Below, one piece after another: positions 7,062 through 13,498 of a DNA stretch of 18,652 nucleotides. The notes under the pieces are model-generated. The model did no database searches, was not told the origin of the DNA, and worked only from the letters and a program-made list of their open reading frames with translations. The DNA is from Candidatus Caenarcanales bacterium (lineage in GTDB: Bacteria; Cyanobacteriota; Vampirovibrionia; LMEP-6097): contig JAJTHA010000103.1 in NCBI GenBank assembly GCA_021299565.1, positions 1 through 18,652 of the forward strand, in the 5' to 3' direction. A program made the position numbers and the translations under genes. How positions within the stretch are numbered: the stretch's first letter is position 1; every line of letters starts with the position of its first letter.

Positions 7062-8688
7062 TGGGCATCCTCCTTCCCATACCAAAAGCAATACCCGCGA
7101 TTTTGACGATGGGCGGGGATTGATGACGCTTATATTCAGCTTGATCAATCATGTTTAGAATTTTTTTGACAATTAGCTCATCAAAGCCAGCATTAACTAT
7201 TTTTTGATAAGACCAAAGTTCTTGAACATACAGAAAAATGATTTTATCCAATAATTCATAGTCAGGCAATGAGTCCGAGTCTTTTTGGTTTTGCCTCAAT
7301 TCGGCACTTGGAGCTTTTTCTAAAACTGACTCAGGGATTTCTTTAAAAGTCTTGGACAATTGATAAACAGTAGTTTTGAGTAAGTCTCCAATAGGTGCAA
7401 GGGCTCCACAACTGTCACCATAAAGCGTCGAATATCCAACCGCGATTTCAGACTTATTACTTGTTGACATCAACAAAGCAGTTTTACTATTAGCAAAAGC
7501 CATCAAAAGACTAGAGCGCAGTCGTGGCTGTATATTTTCATCTGCAAGTCCTGTCAACTCGGGAATCAATTTGCGTGACTCTTTCAATAATTCTTGAATC
7601 GACAATTCAGAATAATTAATTGATAAGTTTTGAGCCAAGAGCTTAGCATCATCAAAACTTTCCTGAGAAGTAAACTCTGTTGAAAGCATATAAGCAAAAA
7701 CTTTAGAGGGTCCCAAAGCTTCTTTACATAGACAAGCCACTAACGCAGAATCAATTCCACCAGATAGACCCAATATAACTTTATTGAAACCACATTTAGA
7801 AACAAAGTCTCTAATCCCCAGAACAATCGCTTTGCGTAATTCAAAAAGTTCTTGCTGAGTTAATTCGGCAAGCAATCTATTTGAAAGGGGAATAGGATAG
7901 TCCGGTGAACTCGTAGCAATTTGAGATTTAAGCAAATGAGAATCAACGACAATCAGATCTTCCTCGAAATCTTTGCCCTTGGCAATGACATGAGCAGCAT
8001 CATCAAAAACCATGGAATTGCCATCAAAAACCAATTGGTCATTAGCACCAACTTGATTGATATATAAAAGAGGTGTTGAATGCTGCTTGACCAAACTAGA
8101 TATCAAAGCCACTCGCAGCTCTGGCTTGGTAAAGGAATAAGGCGAAGCAGAAGAATTCACAATCAGATCTACTCGCTTTGCAACCAATTCATTAATTGGG
8201 TTTCGCTTATACAAACTTGTATAGGCTTCTATCCAGATATCTTCGCAAATACTTAAACCGATATTTAAACCTTTGAAAGACCAAGTACTAACTTCTTGAG
8301 CTGGTTCAAAGTATCTGGTTTCATCAAAAACATCATAAGTTGGCAAAAGCATTTTATGAGCCGTTTGTTGCACAGTTCCTGAAGCCAGACAAAAAAGTGA
8401 ATTATGATATTTTTTGCCGTAATTTTGATTAAGTGCAATGCCACCAATGATGATCCCAAAATCATCATCTGTATATTTAGCTAATTCATTTAAGGCATAG
8501 TCATGAGCTTCAATAACTCCAGATTTAAGCAGCAAATCCTGAGGAGGATAACCAATTAAAAACATCTCCGAAAAAATCAAAAGCTCAATTGATAGCTCTC
8601 TGGCTTTTTTGACAAAGGAAATTGCTTTATCGAGATTATATTTAAAATCACCAACAATAGGATTAGCTTGAGCAAGGGCTAGCTTCAT
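7036..8688 (-). CDS. nadE: Glutamine-dependent NAD+ synthetase
   Basis: NadE makes NAD+ from nicotinate adenine dinucleotide, ATP and glutamine-derived ammonia, in the cytoplasm. The 550-residue protein has the two-domain layout. An N-terminal nitrilase-type glutaminase domain has the catalytic triad in FSEMF (Glu 41), HKMLLPTYDVFDE (Lys 112) and SICEDIW (Cys 148). A C-terminal ATP-pyrophosphatase synthetase domain has GLSGGIDSA (307-315), STSNKSEIAVGY, YGDSCGALAPIGDLLKT and the terminal FGMGRRMPIAQ. Length and motifs are normal. The ATG at 8688 follows a TAAAAT -10 box by 8 nt, predicting a leaderless mRNA. It is the first gene of the overlapping minus-strand cluster nadE-mqnA-nagZ and diverges from lysA across 51 bp. 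Confidence 0.96.
   Translation of the reverse strand: MKLALAQANPIVGDFKYNLDKAISFVKKARELSIELLIFSEMFLIGYPPQDLLLKSGVIEAHDYALNELAKYTDDDFGIIIGGIALNQNYGKKYHNSLFCLASGTVQQTAHKMLLPTYDVFDETRYFEPAQEVSTWSFKGLNIGLSICEDIWIEAYTSLYKRNPINELVAKRVDLIVNSSASPYSFTKPELRVALISSLVKQHSTPLLYINQVGANDQLVFDGNSMVFDDAAHVIAKGKDFEEDLIVVDSHLLKSQIATSSPDYPIPLSNRLLAELTQQELFELRKAIVLGIRDFVSKCGFNKVILGLSGGIDSALVACLCKEALGPSKVFAYMLSTEFTSQESFDDAKLLAQNLSINYSELSIQELLKESRKLIPELTGLADENIQPRLRSSLLMAFANSKTALLMSTSNKSEIAVGYSTLYGDSCGALAPIGDLLKTTVYQLSKTFKEIPESVLEKAPSAELRQNQKDSDSLPDYELLDKIIFLYVQELWSYQKIVNAGFDELIVKKILNMIDQAEYKRHQSPPIVKIAGIAFGMGRRMPIAQHYSHK
7069..7075 (-). promoter_or_regulatory. Perfect Shine-Dalgarno deciding the mqnA TTG start
   Basis: The minus strand reads AAGGAGG here, 7 nt before the TTG at 7061. 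It lies inside the last codons of nadE (in the GMGRRMP segment), so mqnA translation begins within the nadE reading region. It is one of only two perfect ribosome sites found ahead of genes in the window. Confidence 0.7.
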
Positions 8689-8696
8689 AACTAACG

Positions 8697-8702
8697 ATTT
8701 TA
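8697..8702 (-). promoter_or_regulatory. Predicted -10 box of nadE (leaderless)
   Basis: Minus-strand TAAAAT, 8 nt before the nadE ATG, predicting a leader of 1-2 nt. No clear -35 is visible. The position where a -35 would lie overlaps the -10 box of lysA. Confidence 0.5.
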
Positions 8703-8720
8703 TCTCATTATGAGTCTCAT

Positions 8721-8728
8721 GTTAGAAT
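8721..8728 (+). promoter_or_regulatory. Predicted extended -10 box of lysA
   Basis: An extended -10, TG-T-TAGAAT, covers 8720-8728 and ends 11 nt before the ATG at 8740. Transcription would start at about 8735, leaving about 5 nt of leader. This rules out the two upstream in-frame ATGs (8710 and 8719), which would lie at or upstream of the promoter. Confidence 0.55.
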
Positions 8729-8739
8729 CGATTTATATC

Positions 8740-10071
8740 ATGAGCTCTTTAAATCAATTAAAACCTCTGTCTTACAGCACCAACAAAGATGGTGAGATAC
8801 TTCTAGCTGATATCAAAATCAAAGATCTTGTTAAGAAATATGGAAGCCCGCTTTATCTTATGTGTGAAAAGACAATTAGAGCAAGAATTGGCGCTTATAG
8901 AGACTCTCTCAAAAATAACTATCCTGAATCACTGGTCTTGTACGCAAGTAAAGCGTTAAATTGCCAGGCTATTTGCGCACTGGTCAAACAAGAAAAAATT
9001 GGCTTAGATGTAGTAAGTTTGGGCGAACTTTATACAGCTTTAAGTGTTGGATTTCCTATAGAAAATTTGTACTTCCATGGTAATAACAAAAGCCATGAAG
9101 AGCTGAAACTCTGTGTCGACAAAGGAGTCAACATAGTAGTAGACAATTTTCATGACATTAATCTACTTTCCAAAATTTGCAATGAACAAAAAGCCTCTGT
9201 GCTTCTAAGAGTTACACCAGGCATTGAATGTCATACTCACGAGTATATAAAGACTGGCAAACAGGATAGTAAATTTGGATTCAATTTAGATGAGCTTTTT
9301 ACCGCTATAGAAGAATTACAAAAAATCAATGTGAATATCAAAGGATTGCATGGTCATATAGGATCCCAAATATTTGAAACATTACCTCATCAAGATACCT
9401 GCAGAGTATTTATGGATCTCTACAAAAAAATCAAAGATAAATTTTCTCTAGAATTCCCAGACCTCAATCTTGGAGGAGGTTTAGGGATCAAGTACATGGA
9501 AAGCGACGATCCGCCCGAAATAGAAACTTGGATAAAGATTTTGACAGATTCAGTCAAAGCTCTAGCTAAAGAGTTTGATTTAAAGTTGCCAAGAATTCTT
9601 GTAGAACCTGGTCGCAGTATAGTAGGACCAGCTGGAATTACTGTCTATGAAGTCGGCAATATAAAAAATATCGAAGGTATCAGAAAGTATGTCTGCGTAG
9701 ATGGCGGTATGGCTGATAATCCTAGGCACATCATGTATCAAGCACAATATCAAGCTGAAATAGACGGCAAAGTAAACTTACAAGACAGGGAGACTGTTAC
9801 TATTGCTGGTAAATATTGCGAATCAGGAGATATTCTAATTAGAGATATCAATCTAGCTAAAACCAGTCCTGGAGATCTTTTGGTAGTCTTCTCAACTGGC
9901 GCTTATAATTACAGCATGTCATCAAACTATAATCGATCTGCTAAACCCGCTTTGGTTTTGGTTGCTGATGGCCAAGACTATCTTGCCATCAAAAGAGAAA
10001 GCTTAGAAGACTTGCTTCGTAATGATTTATTGCCAGAGCATCTGAATAGAGGTGTCTTATCGAAGACCTGA
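8740..10071 (+). CDS. lysA: Diaminopimelate decarboxylase
   Basis: LysA is a PLP enzyme that decarboxylates meso-diaminopimelate to L-lysine, the last step of the DAP pathway. With the ATG at 8740 the protein has 443 residues. Seen in the sequence: the PLP lysine in YASKAL (Lys 71), HGNNKS (113-118), LHGHIGSQI (203-211), GGGLGI (245-250) binding phosphate, VEPGRSIVG (288-296), and the substrate-site CESGDIL (360-366, with Cys 360 from the partner subunit). Two earlier in-frame ATGs would add MSLMLESIYI, but the predicted promoter lies inside that stretch. cdaA follows after 8 nt, so the two are probably co-transcribed. Confidence 0.94.
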   Translation: MSSLNQLKPLSYSTNKDGEILLADIKIKDLVKKYGSPLYLMCEKTIRARIGAYRDSLKNNYPESLVLYASKALNCQAICALVKQEKIGLDVVSLGELYTALSVGFPIENLYFHGNNKSHEELKLCVDKGVNIVVDNFHDINLLSKICNEQKASVLLRVTPGIECHTHEYIKTGKQDSKFGFNLDELFTAIEELQKINVNIKGLHGHIGSQIFETLPHQDTCRVFMDLYKKIKDKFSLEFPDLNLGGGLGIKYMESDDPPEIETWIKILTDSVKALAKEFDLKLPRILVEPGRSIVGPAGITVYEVGNIKNIEGIRKYVCVDGGMADNPRHIMYQAQYQAEIDGKVNLQDRETVTIAGKYCESGDILIRDINLAKTSPGDLLVVFSTGAYNYSMSSNYNRSAKPALVLVADGQDYLAIKRESLEDLLRNDLLPEHLNRGVLSKT

Positions 10072-10079
10072 ATTTCAAT

Positions 10080-10967
10080 TTGAATTATGTCAACATCAAG
10101 GAGTTTTTATACAGAACTTTTGGCGTTGAATTGACTACTTTTACAGTTGGAAGTTTGCTTTTGCAAATTTTATTTATTGCGTGGCTTATTTACGAGATTT
10201 ATCAACGCTTCAAGGGAACCCAGGCTGAGAGAGTATTAAAGGGCTTACTGATGGTATCGCCTATTGTTCTTTTTTGTTATGTTTTCAAACTAGGAATAAT
10301 TACTAAGCTAATAGAAATTTTCTCTCCAACTATTTTGATTGGTTTAATTGTGATTTTTGCTCCAGAATTTAGAAGAGTATTAATGCAACTTGGCGGCAAT
10401 ATCTCACTTGCCGATTACATGAAGATGACCAAATCCAAAGACAGTATTGAAGCTGTTGCTAGAGAGATTTCTGATTCCTTAGCATTACTTCAAAAAAATA
10501 AAATGGGAGGAATTCTTGCAATAGAAAAAGCCAATGTCGATCGTTACTATATAGATCCTGGACAAGAAATTAACGCCAAATTATCAAAAGAATTGATAGT
10601 AAGTATTCTCAACACCAAATCACCACTGCATGATGGCGCTATTGTCATTAAAGGTTTTTCTATTTTGAATGCTGGTGTGATTCTGCCAATGACAGAAAAC
10701 CCGAAATTGGGCTGGCAATATGGTACTCGCCACAGAGCAGCTATTGGATTTAGCGAGGTTTGCGATGCCCTTTGCTTAGTGGTCTCTGAAGAAACAGGTG
10801 GTTTATCCGTGGCTTACCAGGGTAGACTCACCCATTATGCGTCTATTGAGCCTATTAAAAAACTTATTGAGAATTATTACGCGGAAATACTGAAAATCGA
10901 GCTAAAAGGCTCAAAAATCATGAAATACCTAAAAGAATTCATGCTTTCTCTTAGATCAAAAAAATAG
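10080..10967 (+). CDS. cdaA: Diadenylate cyclase (c-di-AMP synthase, CdaA type)
   Basis: CdaA condenses two ATP into the second messenger cyclic di-AMP at the membrane. The 295-residue protein has an N-terminal block of about three membrane helices (about 24-41, 53-70, 78-95), then a DAC (DisA_N) catalytic domain from about 115. Active-site motifs are SPLHDGAIVI (181-190, the DGA motif), GTRHRAAIG (215-223, the RHR motif) and VSEETGGLSV (235-244). The TTG at 10080 is the most upstream start after the lysA stop and gives a normal N-terminal length; there is no Shine-Dalgarno, so the exact start is uncertain. The usual Firmicutes partners cdaR and glmM are absent; a response regulator follows instead. 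The opposing enzyme, PgpH, is encoded at the left end of the window. Confidence 0.93.
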   Translation: MNYVNIKEFLYRTFGVELTTFTVGSLLLQILFIAWLIYEIYQRFKGTQAERVLKGLLMVSPIVLFCYVFKLGIITKLIEIFSPTILIGLIVIFAPEFRRVLMQLGGNISLADYMKMTKSKDSIEAVAREISDSLALLQKNKMGGILAIEKANVDRYYIDPGQEINAKLSKELIVSILNTKSPLHDGAIVIKGFSILNAGVILPMTENPKLGWQYGTRHRAAIGFSEVCDALCLVVSEETGGLSVAYQGRLTHYASIEPIKKLIENYYAEILKIELKGSKIMKYLKEFMLSLRSKK

Positions 10968-11001
10968 AAATCAAGTTAAATGATTAATACATTGTAAATT
11001 T

Positions 11002-11038
11002 ACCTGAAATATTAAAAAAGGTATTGCATATTTCGGGT
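11002..11038. promoter_or_regulatory. Inverted repeat over the -35 region of the response-regulator promoter (candidate operator)
   Basis: ACCTGAAATAT (11002-11012) and ATATTTCGGGT (11028-11038) are inverted arms matching at 10 of 11 positions, 15 bp apart. The right arm overlaps the -35 hexamer TTGCAT. A perfect 10-bp palindrome, GTAAATTTAC (10994-11003), abuts the left arm. It lies upstream of the predicted transcription start and has no U-run, so an operator is more likely than a terminator. The binding protein is unknown; autoregulation is a guess. Confidence 0.4.
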
Positions 11039-11053
11039 CTTACTTATTATAAT
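11024..11053 (+). promoter_or_regulatory. Sigma-70-type promoter of the response regulator (leaderless)
   Basis: TTGCAT (11024-11029), 18 bp, then a perfect TATAAT (11048-11053). This is the best promoter in the window. Transcription would start near 11060, about 3 nt before the ATG at 11063. Confidence 0.7.
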
Positions 11054-11062
11054 TTAATCATT

Positions 11063-11806
11063 ATGGCAGAAAATCAACAAAAAATATTCGTAATTGACGA
11101 CGATCCAGCAATTTTGGAACTTGTCACATCAAACCTTGAAATGCAAGGATACAAGGTAGACTCAGCAGATAATGCGATTGATGGCCTAGCTTTGATTCAG
11201 CAAAATCCTCCAAATCTTATTATCTTGGATCTTATGATGCCAAACTTGGATGGTTTCACTGCTTGTCAAAGACTTCGTCAAAATGACAAAACAAAAGATA
11301 TTCCGGTTTTGATGCTTACAGCTCTTAGCCGCACTGAAGACAAAATTACTGGTTTTGATTCAGGAGCAGATGACTATCTAACTAAGCCTTTTGAATTAGC
11401 AGAATTATTCGTGAGAGTAAGAGCGCTACTTAGAAGATCTGGTGCGATTTCTTTATCGCAATCTATTCCAGAAATTCTTCACTCTGGAGATATCACGCTT
11501 ATGCCTGAGTCTCGTGAGATCAAAATCCAAGAGCGTATCTTAAGACTCACTCCAATTGAGTTTGAAGTACTTCATTGCTTGATGCAAAATCATGGTCAGA
11601 CTGTTTCTCCTGGAACTCTTTTGAAAGAAGTTTGGGGATACTCACCTGAAGATGATGTGGATACAATTAGAGTTCACATTCGACACCTTAGATCGCGTAT
11701 CGAAATTGGCGAGAAAAAATATATCAAAACCGTTTATGGTGGTGGCTACCAGCTAATCCCAGACGGCTTTGTGAAGCACAACATGCCTGTCGGCGCAGAA
11801 GCTTAA
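11063..11806 (+). CDS. OmpR/PhoB-family response regulator, RpaA-like
   Basis: This is a DNA-binding two-component response regulator of 247 residues. The receiver domain (about 7-125) has acidic residues in VIDDD (10-14), phospho-acceptor Asp 56 in ILDLMMP, Thr 86 in LTA and Lys 108 in TKPF. A winged-helix output domain (about 140-232) contains LTPIEFEVLHCLMQNHGQTV (163-182), EVWGYSPEDDVDTIRVHIRH (189-208) and YIKTVYGGGYQL. The output domain closely resembles what I remember of cyanobacterial RpaA, the circadian output regulator, which supports orthology but does not prove it. The start at 11063 follows a strong promoter; the frame is open back to a TTG at 11024, but that extension would cover the promoter. 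No histidine kinase is adjacent, so it is an orphan. A strong terminator follows. Confidence 0.9.
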   Translation: MAENQQKIFVIDDDPAILELVTSNLEMQGYKVDSADNAIDGLALIQQNPPNLIILDLMMPNLDGFTACQRLRQNDKTKDIPVLMLTALSRTEDKITGFDSGADDYLTKPFELAELFVRVRALLRRSGAISLSQSIPEILHSGDITLMPESREIKIQERILRLTPIEFEVLHCLMQNHGQTVSPGTLLKEVWGYSPEDDVDTIRVHIRHLRSRIEIGEKKYIKTVYGGGYQLIPDGFVKHNMPVGAEA

Positions 11807-11827
11807 TTGTTTCGCCTTCATTACCAC

Positions 11828-11866
11828 GTCATCCTGAGGAGCCACGAAGTGGCGACGTCAGGATCT
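11828..11866. repeat. Short member of the GTCATCCTGAG repeat family
   Basis: It starts with GTCATCCTGAGGAGCCACGA and contains the small palindrome GCCAC-GAA-GTGGC, then GACGTCAGGATCT. It shares its left end with the elements at 5097 and 16149 but lacks the CTCAGAATGAC right end, so it looks like a half or truncated copy. It lies between the response-regulator stop and its terminator. Confidence 0.65.
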
Positions 11867-11875
11867 AATCCTTTA

Positions 11876-11907
11876 AAAACAACCCGCTTTCGCGGGTTGT
11901 TTTTTTT
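11876..11907. terminator. Rho-independent terminator after the response regulator, probably bidirectional
   Basis: A 12-bp perfect stem (core ACAACCCGC / GCGGGTTGT) with a TTTC loop is followed by a T-run on the plus strand. Before the stem lies an A-run, which gives a U-run on the minus strand, so it can also end the convergent 269-aa gene that stops at 11915. Confidence 0.92.
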
Positions 11908-11914
11908 ATGAACT

Positions 11915-12724
11915 TTAATCCTGCAGCGATATCTCGAGCAAAGCTTCTTTCCTAAACCTATTGTCTGGGGTCCACTTTTCCTGTTGAAATTTCTGTATAA
12001 CTTGTTGATTTCGGGAATTATAAAAACTAATTTCATAACATCCATAACCTTCATCAAAAGGATCTTTTGTGATTCTAATCACTCCAAGTCTTTTATCAAC
12101 ATTTAAGTCATCCTGCACTTCTCTAATTGCTTTAAACAAATCATCTTCAGCTTTAGGAGTGAGAGCTACTACTTTAAGAGTTTTGTCTCGATGATTCATC
12201 GAATAATAAAAGAATCTTTTGTCTAGTTTGCCTAAAAGACATTGAAAGCCTTCTAACATAGGCAAATCTTTCTCCTTGTAAACCGCTCGTGGATCTACTT
12301 TTGCAAAATACTCACCAGTTAATCTAGCCCGACCGGAGATAAATTTGTCAGCCTCCTCACTTTCTTGTAATTTAATTGTTATGAACTTAGCATTATTAGA
12401 AGCATTCTGCTCCATAGTGACTTTTGCTACTTCACAACGATCTTCTAAAACTGTTTGGAGAACATCATATATTTGCGAGACGCTTTTAGTAAAATCTCCA
12501 CGAAAATAGAAATTAGTATTTGGTTTAATTTCTAAAATAATTTTTTCAGGTTTACTATTATCAAAATCACAAGTGAAGCTAGATGGCAAATTCTCTAAAA
12601 TCGGTAAGAGTTGAGCATATATTTTTTCTTTAACCGCCAGAAGCTGCTCTGATAGTGGCGCAGCCGGGAACATGAATATTACTGGTTTAATAATAGGATC
12701 TGAGGAATTTCTTACTGACGACAT
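11915..12724 (-). CDS. Hypothetical protein, 269 aa
   Basis: I do not recognise this protein. From the ATG at 12724-12722 it has 269 residues, mostly soluble and charged, with no signal peptide or membrane helix. The N-terminal part has a proline- and hydrophobic-rich segment (IIKPVIFMFPAAPLSEQLL); the rest alternates amphipathic strands and helices, with EVQDDLNVDKRLGVIRITKD and a GYGCYEISFYN segment towards the C-terminus. The start is set by a TACAAT -10 box 9 nt upstream; a GTG eight codons earlier (12748) is also in frame but lies before the predicted transcription start. It is flanked by the terminator at 11876-11907 and diverges from the secreted glycine-zipper gene across 124 bp. Coding potential is clear from the long frame with family-like composition; function is unknown. 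Confidence 0.8.
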   Translation of the reverse strand: MSSVRNSSDPIIKPVIFMFPAAPLSEQLLAVKEKIYAQLLPILENLPSSFTCDFDNSKPEKIILEIKPNTNFYFRGDFTKSVSQIYDVLQTVLEDRCEVAKVTMEQNASNNAKFITIKLQESEEADKFISGRARLTGEYFAKVDPRAVYKEKDLPMLEGFQCLLGKLDKRFFYYSMNHRDKTLKVVALTPKAEDDLFKAIREVQDDLNVDKRLGVIRITKDPFDEGYGCYEISFYNSRNQQVIQKFQQEKWTPDNRFRKEALLEISLQD

Positions 12725-12733
12725 GGAAATATC

Positions 12734-12739
12734 ATTGTA
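12734..12739 (-). promoter_or_regulatory. Predicted -10 box of the 269-aa gene (leaderless)
   Basis: Minus-strand TACAAT, 9 nt before the ATG at 12724, predicting a leader of about 2-3 nt. No good -35 is seen. Confidence 0.5.
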
Positions 12740-12834
12740 ACTGATCACGAGGCTTTCCGCTAGCTGAAACCCTCAGTTTAAAAGGCTTTGAGAAGTGGAA
12801 TAATAATGCCACAAGACAAGGAAGTCTAAAAAAA

Positions 12835-12841
12835 CAAGGAG
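12835..12841 (+). promoter_or_regulatory. Perfect Shine-Dalgarno of the glycine-zipper gene
   Basis: AAGGAGG with a 7-nt spacer to the ATG at 12849. It follows a purine-rich untranslated stretch, which sets this gene apart from the leaderless-type starts elsewhere. A weak promoter candidate is TTTAAA (12777-12782), 17 bp, TAATAA (12800-12805). Confidence 0.75.
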
Positions 12842-12848
12842 TTAAATC

Positions 12849-13241
12849 ATGAAGAAGTTATTTATGTTACTAGTAGTAGCATCGTTGTTAGGTGTTAGTA
12901 CTATACAAGCAAAAGCAGCAGATAAGGGCATTTTGTCGATAGTCGGTCCAATAGTCAGTATCCCAGTAGGTGCTGGAGCGGGTCTATTAAGAGGGACTAT
13001 CACAGGTGGTACCCACTACGCAGATACAGTTTCTGATGGCATCGGTGGGGGAGTCATAGGCAAGCTAATAGGTGTGCCTACAGGCTTAGTACTAGGTGGT
13101 GTCACAGGTGGAGTCACAGGTACTGTTAAAGGTGTAGTCGATGGTCTGGTTCTCGGTGTAGAACATCCGCTAACCTCAAAATCAATGAGTCTTGATGGAG
13201 ACTTTATGGATTTTGATTCTTACACAATCTTAAATCTCTAA
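12849..13241 (+). CDS. Small secreted glycine-zipper protein
   Basis: A 130-residue protein of unrecognised family. Residues 1-23 form a Sec signal peptide (MKK, hydrophobic core, then QAKA with likely cleavage before ADKG). The mature part is rich in Gly and Val, with GxxxG-type spacing in two stretches: about 39-53 (GAGAGLLRGTITGG) and about 65-102 (GGGVIGKLIG, then LVLGGVTGGVTGTVKG and VVDGLVLG). Such glycine zippers often pack helices in membranes or oligomers. The C-terminus (MSLDGDFMDFDSYTILNL) is polar and acidic. There is no lipobox cysteine. It has its own perfect Shine-Dalgarno and is closed by its own terminator 25 nt downstream, so it is a single-gene unit built for strong expression. 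An envelope or outer-membrane role is inference from the signal and composition. Confidence 0.82.
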   Translation: MKKLFMLLVVASLLGVSTIQAKAADKGILSIVGPIVSIPVGAGAGLLRGTITGGTHYADTVSDGIGGGVIGKLIGVPTGLVLGGVTGGVTGTVKGVVDGLVLGVEHPLTSKSMSLDGDFMDFDSYTILNL

Positions 13242-13266
13242 TCTAGAGCTTTCACCCAAACCCAAT

Positions 13267-13301
13267 AAACCCCTCGTCTAGTCAACGAGGGGTTTTGTTT
13301 T
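13267..13301 (+). terminator. Rho-independent terminator of the glycine-zipper gene
   Basis: Stem AAACCCCTCGT / ACGAGGGGTTT (11 bp) with a 7-nt loop (CTAGTCA), followed by TTTTGTTTT. It lies 25 nt after the stop codon and isolates this gene from cimA. Confidence 0.9.
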
Positions 13302-13339
13302 AGGTAACTTTTAGCATAAGCCAAATCTATAACTATAAA

Positions 13340-13427
13340 GTCATTCCGAGACCTGCGAAGCGGGTCGTGGGAATCCACGATGCACAAGTGTACTGGACTG
13401 CCGCGCTGCTTCGCAGCTCGCAGTGAC
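13340..13427. repeat. Palindromic repeat with flanking TATAAA direct repeats
   Basis: An 88-bp element with imperfect inverted ends GTCATTCCGAG and CTCGCAGTGAC (2 mismatches of 11), and perfect 9-bp inner arms CTGCGAAGC (13353-13361) and GCTTCGCAG (13408-13416). TATAAA directly abuts both ends (13334-13339 and 13428-13433), which looks like a target duplication. It is related to the other GTCAT...ATGAC elements but is a different subtype. It occupies the gene-free stretch between the terminator and the cimA promoter. Confidence 0.75.
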
Positions 13428-13480
13428 TATAAACTATACTTTCAAGACTTAGTAGTTGAGGAATTAATGTTTTACATAAA

Positions 13481-13489
13481 TGCTAAAAT
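13481..13489 (+). promoter_or_regulatory. Predicted extended -10 box of cimA (leaderless)
   Basis: TG-C-TAAAAT; the hexamer ends 9 nt before the GTG at 13499, so the transcript would start about 2-3 nt before the start codon. No good -35 is seen; the extended TGn fits a promoter that works without one. Confidence 0.55.
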
Positions 13490-13498
13490 AACTAAATT

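Noticed and set aside
7062..7148. Longer MqnA starting at 7148
   Set aside because: The extra residues overlap nadE, do not look like MqnA, and an ideal Shine-Dalgarno marks the TTG at 7061.
8710..8739. Ten extra N-terminal residues on LysA
   Set aside because: The extended -10 box lies within this stretch, so the mRNA should begin after both upstream ATGs.
11002..11038. Inverted repeat read as a cdaA terminator
   Set aside because: The stem has a 15-nt loop, few G-C pairs and no U-run; its position over the -35 fits an operator better.
11024..11062. 13-residue N-terminal extension of the response regulator from TTG
   Set aside because: It would cover the -35 and -10 of a strong promoter, and receiver domains normally begin just before the VIDDD strand.
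11821..12057. 78-residue minus-strand frame near the terminator
   Set aside because: It runs through a strong terminator and a repeat and overlaps the real 269-aa gene in another frame.
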